A stretch of 64,000 bases of DNA from Oreocharis arfaki (lineage: Eukaryota > Chordata > Aves > Passeriformes > Paramythiidae): the NCBI GenBank assembly GCA_013398015.1, contig VZRR01014166.1, forward strand, positions 1 through 64,000. Direction: 5' to 3'. The notes under the pieces were generated by a model. That model made no database searches and was not told the origin of the DNA. It worked only from the letters and a program-made list of their open reading frames with translations. Of this stretch, positions 32,239 to 43,487 are shown one piece after another. A program made the translations under genes and the position numbers. How positions within the stretch are numbered: the stretch's first letter is position 1; every line of letters starts with the position of its first letter.

Positions 32239-35200
32239 TTTGGCAAACCTTTTCTGGTTTGCTCTACCTGTGGTGAAGAGGAATCCACTGATGCCCCTCA
32301 GCAATTTCACCCTCACTCCCTTGCATGTGTATGATTTCCAAACAGTGCTGATAGGAAGAACTGCAGCAGAAGCACAGAGAACTGAGAGATGTCTGTTTTT
32401 TGGCAGCCTGGCAGCTCCCACTGAGGATCACAGCCCACGGCATGTGGCCGACAGGTTGCGATGCTCTCCTTTGCATCAACTTGGAAAGCAGCGTGTTACG
32501 GGTTTAAACTCCATGGAAAAGGCTTTGCTTTACTGATGTTTTAACCACACCGTCCCAAACCTTCCATAACCCCTCCCTTACTCACTCCCAGAGAGGAATG
32601 ACTCTGAAATGTTTCAGCTTTTCCGTTACTTTGCCCCGCCTGGAGACCGTGTGCTGATGGCTGTGAGGTAATTAGCTGGTGTCAGGTGGGTTCCAGCTGC
32701 CTGCAGGGCTGGGGCTCCATCTGGCCACCAGTTGTTCCCCAGGGCAGCAGAACGGTGGGATGGTTGAGGGTGTGGATACTGAAGGATCTCTTTCCCTATT
32801 TCTTTTCATTTTTTTCCTCTGTCTGTCTGTCTCTCTCTCTCCCCCTGTGTCTCTCTCTCTCTCTCATATCTCTTGAAATGACTCACTGCAGGGCAATGTG
32901 TCTTCCCCTGTGCCCCCGGGGCTGAAGACAGACTTTGGAAAAGTCAGAGGACAGATCAAGGAGGGAGCCATCACTACGGCCTCGAGGGATCAGCTTTCCA
33001 GCACTATAGTTCGTTCTCCTTTCAGCTGGGAGGCCGTGTGTGGGCCATGGATGCTTTATATTCCAGTGGGAAAAGAACCCATCCAAAACAGGGCACAGCT
33101 GACTGTCCCTACACAGTTAGGGACATAGATGTCAGAGGAGCAGCCAGCCTGTGTGGCTGCCTCTGCTGGGAAAGCTTCCTGCTCTCAGAGGCTGTGAAGG
33201 CAGGTGGCTGTGTGGTGAAAGGAGGATGGAGCCTGTCAGTTTGGGAATTAACAGGGCAGTGACCCTGGGGAGTCAGTGTGGATGGGGAGTCAAGAGGGTT
33301 TGTGATGGTACCTTAAGCCCAAAATAGCTGCATCCCTCAGACTGCAACTTGGAAGGGGGGAAGAACCCTTCCCAGCTGTTTTGGACAAAATGGTGAGAGG
33401 GGATAACGAGTGGTAATTACTTTAACGAGGGGGATTGGTAATTATTTTCACCTGCAGCTGAGGGAAGGGCTGAGGTGTTCACTGGGAGAGGAGGGCTCTG
33501 AAGAGTTTGTGTGTTTAGATTATCTCTGCTGGTGTGAAGAGCTGCTGTGGCTCTGTGTGGCCATGGTGTCCCACAGAGGGTGGGTGAGTGGGGCAGCCCC
33601 GTCTCACGTAAGGTGATTGTCACCACTGTCAGCCCTGACTAGAGGACACCATGGATAAGGACATGTCACACCCAGCCCCAGCTTGGCATGTGGGAACCAG
33701 GACAGCCAAACCCACCCATGGGGTACGTGAGTGGTATTCTGCTTGGATTCACCCCAAGATGCAATGGCTTCCTTCCACTGGCAAAACCAGGCCCCACGGT
33801 GTGGAAGACTTTCTCCCTCTGTGGCTACAGATGGATTTAATGGAATCAGCATGGAGACCCAAAGGATGAATCAAAGCACATCTTCTTCTCCACTGGTGCA
33901 GATGGTTCCTGCTCTGGGGTGAGTCCTTGGCTTTGGGGGTGTCCTACCCTCGGTGTTTCTTGGAGAGCACTTGGCTGTAGAGCAGCCTCCCCACACCCTC
34001 TGCAAGCTCTACCATCTCCAAATAAAGTTTCTTAGCAGATAGATTTGAGTGAGTAATTCAACCACCTCAGTTTTAAGTGCTTCTGCTTATAGTTCCTTTT
34101 GTTTGGATAACTAGTCAAGGATATATTGGATCATTGGAGTCCTTCTTTTTTAGATTTATTTACTGTGTTTGCCAAAAATCAATTTGCAGGGTAACTGATT
34201 ATCTTCCTTAGCAAGCACTGGTGGTAGCAGTGGATTGACTCAGAGTTGACTCAGTCCTTTGCAATGAGTTGTGTCATTCTTGCACTTTATTCATGTTTAA
34301 TCCAATGCTTTGGCAGAGATTTTTATAGTGCTCTACTGTATCTGTAATATGGCAGTGCCCCAGTGCCTGTTCCTTGACTCTGGTTGCGTGCTGTCTTTGC
34401 TCTCTAAATCATCTGCTGCTCTTTTCCAAACAGAATAAAGCTGCTGCTGTGATTAGTGCAAGCTCTGGAGCGCTTAAATTCTTCTCTGTCAGGTATACCG
34501 GTCATTTTAAGGTCTGATTTAAGGTCTGATCCTACACACACTCACTTTCTGGCACGAGTAGCCATACTGAAGATGGGGTAAAGCACTTGCTCTGTGCCTC
34601 TATAGACCTTTATTCTGCTTTTTTTCTGGATGTGGCATTGTGCACATGGGACTGGATGGTGAATCCAACAGGGATCTAAAGGATGCCACAACTGCAGGAT
34701 GAGGCCTTGAGCTGCAATCCAATGAGAGCAATGAATAACTCAAATAACAACCTGCTCTGCTGTAATCAGTGAGAGCCACATTAAACAGATGAATTTATTA
34801 TTTAGCTGCTACTCTGTTAAGCTGACAGACATGCTGCCTAGGAGTTGCTTTTGATGGTAGCTGGTGTTTAGGATTCGGCCGTGAAATCTCTAGTTTGTGT
34901 TGTATGTGGAAGGCATATAATACTTTAAATAAGAGGCAGAGGATCCTGATAGCAGCCTGATAACATTCCCTGCAGATATGGGATGCTTGTCGTGCTGCAG
35001 GTTGTCTGGCACTTATCAGAGCACTTGTGCTTCTCCAGGATGCATCATCTGGTTGGGATCTTCCAAGATGCGAATGCAGAGGTGCAGGATTAGTCCCCAA
35101 GCACTCCTATGGGGCAGGGGCAGTGACTGGTCTCTGGTGAAGGGACTCCATTGGTACAGATGCTCCTGGAGCAGTGCCCTTCCTATTCCTCACTCCTCCT

Positions 35201-36590
35201 TTTTCTGTTTGTGGCCAGAGGCAGGAGGGCTCCTTCCCTTGAAAGAAGAAACCCCACAGGAGCTGCCTGCAGGGTAACTTCTCCCTGGTGATGTTCTCCT
35301 CCAGCTGCGCAACACCCTCTTTGTCTTTGTATCCTCACACTCTACAACCCTGGCTTCTCCTGGAGATTTTGGCTTGATTTGTCTAACTGGGAATGTTCTG
35401 TCTGAATGTCCCATCCTTGAAGGGACTGATCTCTGCAGTTTCTCATTAATCCTGGAGCTCTGCAGCTGCAATCATGTAACACATATCACACTTTAGGGGC
35501 AGGGGGGGTTTGCCAGTGTTCTTGTAGGTCTGATGGTTGGTTACAGCCATCAGAGAAAAGCACTCACTAATGGTGACTAAGTTTTATGCTTGCTGGGAGA
35601 GCTGTTGGAAAAATGAGCTGGAAATGGGTATTTGGATTCCTTAGAAAATCAAATATAAACTTCAGTCCATAATGATAAATGATGTTGGTGTTTCACATCT
35701 GTGTTTTATGCATGCCTGAAGTTGTTCTTGGCAAGTTGTGGCTGTCTGAGCCTTGAACCTCAGGGCAGCCCAGTGTTCTTGTCCCTGCTAGGGATGTTGT
35801 TAATATGGATGATGCAGTGTTGGAGGAATCTGTGGGACTTACCTGTTGAATGAACAGAGACACAGAAAAATACGAATGTTTTTGTAAAGAGAGTGTTTGC
35901 TCTTACACAATGTTTTTTGTTTTACTAACAAATAAAAATTCCTTGGCCCAAATATAGCGATCTGCTTTCCAGGGATACTGGTGCTGTGTCCAGCACACCT
36001 ACCAGCCTCTCCTGCCATTAGTCAGGAGCTCTGTGGTGGCTCTCCGAGGCGCCACAAAAGCCTGTTTGTAGAGCAAGAGCTCCAACACAAGCACCTCTTG
36101 TTAAAAAACATGAGTTTTTTAACTCATTAGTTACTTGCTGGACCACATGTCCAATAGCAGAAGAACGGAAGAAAGTGGGATAAACTTGCAAGAATATAAA
36201 AAGAATAAGGGATGGACAAATGTAGAAAAGAAAACAAATGTGAATGTTGTGAGATTTTTCTGGTGTGGTGCAGCACAGGCAGGCAGGTTTATTTAAAACA
36301 GGAATGAATTGCTACCTGACCGTACTTTTTATCATGTCTGCTGTGAAGAAAAGGCTCCTCTTTTCGGCATAATTTTTTTCTGTGCTCTCTTCAGTTGGGT
36401 CCCCTCCCTCCCTGCAGACTTCTCACTTGAAATACATCCCTGCCGTTCGTTTTGTGTCCTGCAAACTCTGTCTGTGAACCTGAAGGTGATGTATAACTGA
36501 GCTTCCAGAACAGGCTTTAGCCTTGCGAGAGGGTTATTTGGACAGGACAGGAACCTGGCGACGCATCCTCCTGCAAGGATTTTGTGCCTC
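32239..36590. other. Intergenic, no gene recognised
   Basis: No recognisable coding exon or RNA. There is a CT-rich simple repeat at 32816-32872. Candidate open frames are short, and several are antisense continuations of the CR1 at 32000. Confidence 0.6.
32816..32872 (+). repeat. CT/CTGT-rich simple repeat
   Basis: Runs of CTGT and CT units (CTGTCTGTCTGT, then two CTCTCTCT blocks split by CCCCTGTGT). Polypyrimidine microsatellite. Confidence 0.9.
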
Positions 36591-37028
36591 ATTTTCCTCG
36601 TCTGGGAGTGCAGCTGCTGGCACTTTGGGGGTAGCAGGGCTTTTCCCAGCCTGCTGCGTCCCGTGGTTCCCATGACAGCGCGGTGCTGTTGTGGGGAGGC
36701 AGGGAACAGCTCTGCTGGCAAAGTGCCGTCGCTACTTGGGGTTTTCCCCCCACGGATGGTGCAGTGACCCTGGGAGGAGCAGGCTGCTCCCCACCTCCAG
36801 CTGCTCCCCGGTCAGGATCGCTGCTATGGGCTGGACTAACTTTTTTTTTTGCCATGCACCTCCCTGCTATAAGCGTGGAAGCCGCGTCTCTCCCGCTGGA
36901 CACCCCAGCCCAGCCCTGGACCGGAGCGCTCCCGTGTCCGTCCCGCAGCCGCTCGCAGCGCTCGGTCCATCCCTTCCCTCCTCCCGGCAGCAGCCGCCTC
37001 GCAGCATTCCCGGGCTCTCCGGCAGCCA
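36590..37028 (+). promoter_or_regulatory. FHL1: Candidate distal FHL1 promoter and 5' non-coding exon
   Basis: This is the only CpG-dense island between the two genes, with more than a dozen CG dinucleotides in 36870-37020 and few in the flanks. A TATA-like TATAAG lies at 36868-36873. The GC-rich stretch from about 36895 ends GCAGCCA|GTAAGC, a good donor at 37029. Its orientation and its place about 25 kb upstream of the FHL1 coding exons make it the best candidate for a distal FHL1 first exon (5' UTR). It could instead start a non-coding transcript. The 219-codon antisense frame at 36589-37248 looks like a by-product of the GC content. Confidence 0.5.
36868..36873 (+). promoter_or_regulatory. 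FHL1: TATA-like box in the candidate FHL1 promoter
   Basis: TATAAG sits about 25-30 bp upstream of the start of the GC-rich presumed exon, a normal TATA-to-start distance. The start itself is inferred. Confidence 0.4.
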
Positions 37029-39019
37029 GTAAGCACATGCCTCCCTCTCTCCCTCTCGAGCATCGTCTCGCTGAGCAGGGCAGGGAGCGTTTCAGCATCC
37101 CACGCTTCGCAGATCTTTGGATTTCAGGGCTGGTGCTGGTCTTTTCTCTGCCTTGTGACTGCTCTGCCGGAGACGGGTTTGTGAGAGTAGGGATGGGGAG
37201 TGGGAAGCCTGTGGGGGTGTGATGTACTTCTGAAACGCTCTCTAGCAAGCAATTTCTCCGTGGTTCACTGAGTTAACCTTAGAAACTGCCTGTTTTATGG
37301 GTTGTTTTGGAAATGGGATTTATTTATGTTCTTGCTTCTGATTTCTCTTGCATCCTCTTTTTCTGATATGCATACTCCCTTCTGGAAGGTGGTTGCTTTG
37401 AAAGTACAGGCAGACACTGGGGTAGAAATACAACTTTGCTTCCAAGCTGAGCTGGTGCTTAGGGAGCATTTGCTGTGGTACTGAGCTGTGTAAGAGCTGT
37501 CAGCTCTGTGCTTTCCTGGGCAGGTGATCAGATGTGCCTCTTTGAGGCTTTTATAATGAGAGCTGGGGAGGAAATAGCTAAAGCAGAGGCTGTTTTGTGC
37601 GGTCTCAGGTGATGCTGAGGAACAATCCTGGGAGCAGGCTGGCAGTAACAGAATTGGGGAATATGGAAATGCAAGCTTTTACCTCATAATTATTTGCCTC
37701 TAGTAACACTTGCCTCTTTCTTTGTGTATTATGAAGTATCAGGCAGTTACAGGGTTCCTGAAGCTGTACCCCTGTGAATGCAAGCACCTTTAGCTTTGCC
37801 CAAATGTTGCACCCCTGTATCAATACAGATTTGGGAAGTCACTTGCATAACTGAAGTTGTATTCACCCATGTGTTTGCAAGACGGGTGTTTCTGTCATTA
37901 ATCTTTTCTTTAGTAATTGGTTCAAAGATAAGTTAATGCAGGTGGCTCTGGTCCAGTCAGTGTTGTGTAAGCAGGAGCCAGTCTGTGGTTGAGAAAGGGA
38001 TAAGACTATTTTTTAAACCACTGAAATCCAGCACATGGAATGGGGAAAATTAATAAAACAATCCACCTACCAGTTAGTCTTTTACCCTGTTTTGAGAGGA
38101 AGAGTGTTTTTTTAAAAACAACAAAAAAAACCTTCCGAAAGGAAACTGATTAAATTCTTAAGCCATGATGTACAAAGCAAATAGCTGATCAAGCAACCAA
38201 ATATGGCTTTGGAACTTCAACTTCCTTTGTAATGATAAAAGCACCCACATACTTCAGTGACAGCACCCTTTTCTTTTCTTTTTTTTCCCCCAAGTACAGC
38301 ATTCTTGAATTCAAACTAGCTCCTAATTTTTCCTTAAGGAGTTCAGTATATAAAAATTCCTTCTTGACTAATACCTGAGAGAAAAATGTGGGTAGGTGTT
38401 TCAGAGCTGGCACCACAACTGCAAAAAACCCCAAACCCCTCCAGATCTCAGTGCAGCAGAAAGCCAGTTGCTCAGATTTTGGACTGTGGCTCTAAGGAAC
38501 GAGTTCAGGGCTGGGATTTTACAGCTGGCTTCTGACGTGCACTGCTCTTTGGGAATTTTGGCTGGAGAAAGTTTTTTGGATTGGGTTCTTCAACTGTTTC
38601 TAACAGAAGTTACTCCCTGCTGTGAGTGATGGCTTGTCCCCCTGTATGCTGGTACAATTCTCTGCTTGGATGTAAACAGTGGCAGCTGTTCAAAAGGAGG
38701 AAATGTTTAGGGTACTCAAACACTTGAAAATAAACACTCTCCAGCCTGTCTTGGCTGGCCTTTATTTCGGAAGCAGCCTTTGCATCGAACTGTACCACGA
38801 ATGGAAAATCCACACATATGGTACGAAGCAGCTGGTGGGAGCCTGGTCAGGTCCCTGTTCATGTCCATGGATAGGGGAGTGATGCTGTAGGATGTGCTTC
38901 ATCTGTGATCTGAATCCTTATCACATGAATATGACTTGCAGCCCACACCCATTGCACTAGGATGTAACAAAAAGTTTAAGGAACTGACCTCCCTGCCCCC
39001 AAGAAGCAACTTCCTTTTG

Positions 39020-39570
39020 TATCACAGAACAGTTTGGTTGGAAGGGACCTTTAAAGGTCATTTAGTCCACAGGGACATCTTCAACTAGACCAGCTTGCTC
39101 AGAGCCCTGTCCAACCTGGCCTTGAACGTTTCCAGGGATGGGGCATCTATCACCTCTCTGGGCAATCTGTGCCACTGTTCTACTGTTTTTGCCAGTGTAA
39201 AAATCTCCTTCCTTGTATATAGTCTAGATCTAACCTGTTTCAATTTAAAACCTCTGCTACTTGTCCTGTTGCAGCAGGCCCTGATAAAAAGTTTGTTCCC
39301 ATCTTTCTGGTGAGCCCCCCTGAAGTATTGAAATACAATACTGCAGTAAGGTCTTCCTGGAGCCTTCTTTTCCTCAGGCTGAACAATCCCAGCTCTCTCA
39401 GCCTCTTTCCATAGGAGAGATGCTCCATCCCTCAGAGCACATCATCACTGTCTCCTCTGGACTCACTCCAATGGCTCCACCATGTCCTTCCTCTGCTGGG
39501 ACCTCAGGGCTGGATGCCACTCTGCAGGTGAGATCTCACAAAACGGAGCAGGGAGGCAGATGTGAGCCAG
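39020..39570 (-). repeat. CR1 retrotransposon fragment (-), about 550 bp
   Basis: The longest CR1 copy in the window. Typical antisense phrases are in order: 'ttggttggaagggacctt', 'ccctgtccaacctggccttg', 'ccagggatggggcatctatc', 'cttcctggagccttcttttc', 'ctgaacaatcccagctctc', 'gagcagggaggcag'. The copy is diverged and carries no usable frame. Confidence 0.93.
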
Positions 39571-41005
39571 GAATAATACTGTCCCCTCAGCAGTAGCCTG
39601 AGTGAATTATGTTAAGTTTATTCACCATCCAGTGGATGCATTGGAGGATTTAGGTGGAAAATTCCTCTGGTCTTTGCTAATGAGACAAGGATCACACAAG
39701 CCTGTGTTTAGCATTTCTGGTTTTGTGGTGCTGCTTAGCCCTGAAGTCCCAGTGGCATTAAATGCAGCAAGATAAGCCTCACCACCAGCAATGTGCAAAG
39801 TTTGCTCATGCTTTTGATTGGTTTGGATTGCTCCTAAATCAGAACAGCTTCCTGTAGAGCCATGGGCAGGCTCTGGTGCCAGGCTTCCACAAGGGTCACA
39901 CAGAGATGCAGATGTGTGGAGGGCTGAGCCAAGCAGCCAATGCCTGCCTGTCACCCTCATGGTCCCCAGCCACTGTCGCCTTGCTCCCTGCTGGTTGGAG
40001 AGCAAAGGTAGCAAAGCTGAGATTTCAGATTCAATTCTATACCTTGAGCAGGGAGGAGTCACTTTTGCTTGAAAAGATAGTGGAAGTCATGTCCATGCAA
40101 TAAAACTTCCCAGAACTGACCTGTCATTTCATAAAAAACAAAATGCGTTGTAAGTGAAAATACTGCAGCTTGATTTGTTGGGATTTCTTTTTATTTCATT
40201 TCTCTGTTATAGAAATGCAGACATGGAAAGTAACGAAGAAGAAATGTCTGAGATCAGTCATTTTGAGTCTGATTTTGGCAGAGAGAGTGTGGGAGGAAGA
40301 AAGAGACCTCATATTTCGTTTAGATACTCTGTTTGGAGAGGAGTTTTAAGCAGATGGCTCTTGAGACACTGGAACTCTAAAGAATTAAATGCTATTTAGA
40401 TAAATGCATGCTTCCACTTCTGCAGTGTGGTTTTGGAGGGACTGTGCCATATATTCTGGCTTCGGTTCTTTTATCCTTGGGTCCAGTAAACACCCTGTTT
40501 GTAGCCACTTGGCTGGGTGCAGAACCAAAGGGCTGGGGCTTCCCTGGGGTTCAGAGACAGGATATAGCACAGCATGTTCCTCTCCCTGATATGCTTTAAC
40601 TGGGGCTTTCTGTAGATGAGCAGCCCAGAGCCAGCTCTGGGAATATCACCCCAGGTGGCTTCTGTAGGAATGAATTGGAGCCAAGAGGCCAAGGCTGGTG
40701 TGTGATGAGCTTTTCCCTCCATGAAACCTCCCCAGGCCTGTAGGCAGAACTCTCCCACCAGAAATGGCTCCTCTTGCTGCTTGGAGTATTTCCTGCAAAG
40801 GCTTTGCTCTGCTCCAAGCTGCTGTTGGAAAGCCACAGAAAAGCCCATGATGGGCCAATGCTCACCCTCCCTGCAACACATACTGAGTCAGGAGCTGGCT
40901 CTTGATACCTCCAGAGTGATTCAGGCATGTGTAGTGCCAAGAATGCTGCCAGAGCAAATTCCTACTCTTAGAGCAAGAGAGCATGGCATTTTCTGTGGGA
41001 CAAAG

Positions 41006-41050
41006 GGATGGATGGATGGATGGATGGATGGATGGATGGATGGATGGATG
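41006..41050 (+). repeat. (GGAT)n microsatellite
   Basis: About 11 perfect GGAT units. It explains the WMDG-repeat frame on the + strand and the HPSI-repeat frame on the - strand, which are not proteins. Confidence 0.97.
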
Positions 41051-43468
41051 CTTTTCTGCTTCTCCAGCTTTTTCATCTCCATCAGAATAGATGGGAAATG
41101 AAATTCGTGTCCTATGGCAAGACAAGGCTAAAATTACATCTAAGGCTTTGGAGAAAATCGAAGTAGGACAAGTATTGCATTATACTCATGCTGGAATGGG
41201 TTAGACAGGGTTGGAAGCACTTTTTCAAAATAGGCTGAACTGGAGCTCCCCAGAAGAAGCTGGAGGGCTAGGGCAGGGTTCCTGGCAGCGATGGAGCTGC
41301 AATCCAGGGTGGAAGGGCAGCTATTTTGCTGTGTGCCTGACTGGAAACTTTCAGGCAGAGTTACAATTTTGGTTTGGATGCTGTTACAGAGTTGCATTAT
41401 TTTTGTAAATAAGAAATTCAAACCCTCTTGACTTTGGACTGATGTTTTCAGAAGATCCACTCGTTCCACATATGTGCCTCATCTTTTCTCTGTTCCTTGA
41501 GGTGACCCCAGTGATTGGTGTCATTTGGGATGCATCCCTCCTGCTGCTTGGCAGAGCTGTCTGTGGTGTGAGCTGGCAGCCAACAGCCATGAACTGTGAG
41601 GGATTGAAAGTGGTGGGACACGGCTGCGTTTGTGATCTGTTGGGATCAAATACAGAATGCCACCTGTCACCCAGACATCTGGTGAAGAGCAGGGAAAAAC
41701 CATTCCTGCTGGGAAGAAGCACTGCAGGGCAGCTTTTTGGCTTCCTTTTTTCTGATCCCTTTCCACCTCTGGAAAGGGGAAATGAGCAGAGTGGAAGAGA
41801 GGAGACTAAAATCTGCCTCACAAGAGGCTGCCTAACAGGTATAGCTTGAGATTTAGTAGTTTGGATCAAAATGTTTCAGAGCCAGTTTACTTGGAGAACT
41901 GCAGAGCTACGGTGAAATCAATCTGTTCTCCTACCTCTGCTGTGATGTGGATGGGGAGGTAGAGCAGGAATGAACAACCAAATGGAGTAGAAAACTTTCC
42001 CTCCTGGAAAATATTACCAGTTATCTTCAAGACATAAGAGACCTTCACGCTTTATGATGCTTTGGCGTATGAGGGAGCTTCAAATCAAAAACTGGCTGGC
42101 TCCAGTGGTGTCTGTCTGCTGAAATGATGCGCTTAAGAGAGCCCCGTTCACAAGAAATTGCATCTGCTCCAAATGCCAAGGGGCTCCAGCAGGGGGGTAC
42201 GGTTGGTACAAAGATCTATAATCCACCTATTTTGCTTCAATATCGCTTTAGCACGGCAGCATTTGCCCCAGAGTGTGAGGATTCTTGTGTTGCACCAGCT
42301 CTCAGCTGCAGAGGAGTTCAGAGCTTCTGGCAGAGCAAGACTTGCTCTTGCTGTTTTGCTTGGACAGAGCAGAAAATCCCCTCAATCCTCCAAAATTCTC
42401 TCATATGAACCAGAGTGCTGGACATGCCTTTCTTGTGCTAAGAAAAATAGAAATGGTTCATCACACTAAAGCCATGGCTGGCCCAGCCCACTGTGGTTGT
42501 TAGCTGACTTTACTGCAGGGAGTTGGCTTCCAGCTCTTCCTCAGAGCCTTCATTTGGGAATATTCAGTTTTCATGTGCTTCCAGTGGTCTCTGACCAAGG
42601 TTTCCCTTAACTATGACACTACCCTAAATAAAGCCCCCTCCTCCCCACTCCTGGGAGGATGATGGGGTGGGAGAAAATAATATCCTTTCTTTTAAAGAAA
42701 TGCCCCAAGATGTGGGAACCATCTGGACTTGGCAGGCTGCTCCCGAGGCATTTGCTGTTTGTTTACCTTGGGACTGACTGCCCCTGGCAGTTGTTACCAT
42801 CAGCCTTTCTTATCTGTCCTTTTCTATAATAAACACTGGAGCAAAGGTTTGGAATTAGTCACTTGTGAGGCACTGCCTGCCTCCCTTTCCAGCTTCTGTC
42901 TTATAGTCTCATTTTTGGACTCTTGAGCCTTCTCCATTCTGTGCCTCTTGGTTTTCCCCTCTTCTCATTGCACTGAGACAGCAAAGAGCTCTTTAAAATT
43001 CCTGGTAGGTGTGTCATCCACAGGGCTGCCGCATCCCAGGAAACTGCTGCCTTGGGACAGCTGTGTGCACTCACAACGCTCTTGCTGTGTGCTACAGACA
43101 TTTTTCTAGCTTGATTTACCTCATCTAGTTTGATGGATGAGTTTGATGAGTTTCTGACTGATGCCTGTTCAGCTGAAGAGCCCACGGAGGCAGTGTCAGG
43201 ATCCTGAGAGCATTCCAAGGGCCTCCACCGTGTCCTGCTCTTTGGTACAGCATCAACCACAGGGCAGTCAGTGGTTTGAGGGAATGCAAACACAGGTGTG
43301 TGGTCTTCCTCTGAGTTGGGTAACTGGAGAGAGTAATCTGGAGATTGAGTGGCTTTGCTTCCACTTAGAAGTTCCCTGGTGATCTCCAATCATTGTCCTG
43401 ATGTGATCTTGCTTCTGACAGTACTGTGGAGAGGCAGTAATAAACAGCACAGGGGGCAAGGATTTGTT

Positions 43469-43487
43469 TCTCTCTCTCTCTCTCTCT
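43469..43487 (+). repeat. (TC)n microsatellite
   Basis: About nine uninterrupted TC units. Simple repeat. Confidence 0.95.

Noticed and set aside
36589..37248. 219-codon open frame on the - strand
   Set aside because: It coincides with the GC-rich candidate promoter, where stop codons are rare on all frames; composition is low-complexity and unlike a known protein.
40721..41125. Repetitive frames with WMDG or HPSI repeats
   Set aside because: They are translations of the (GGAT)n microsatellite at 41006-41050.
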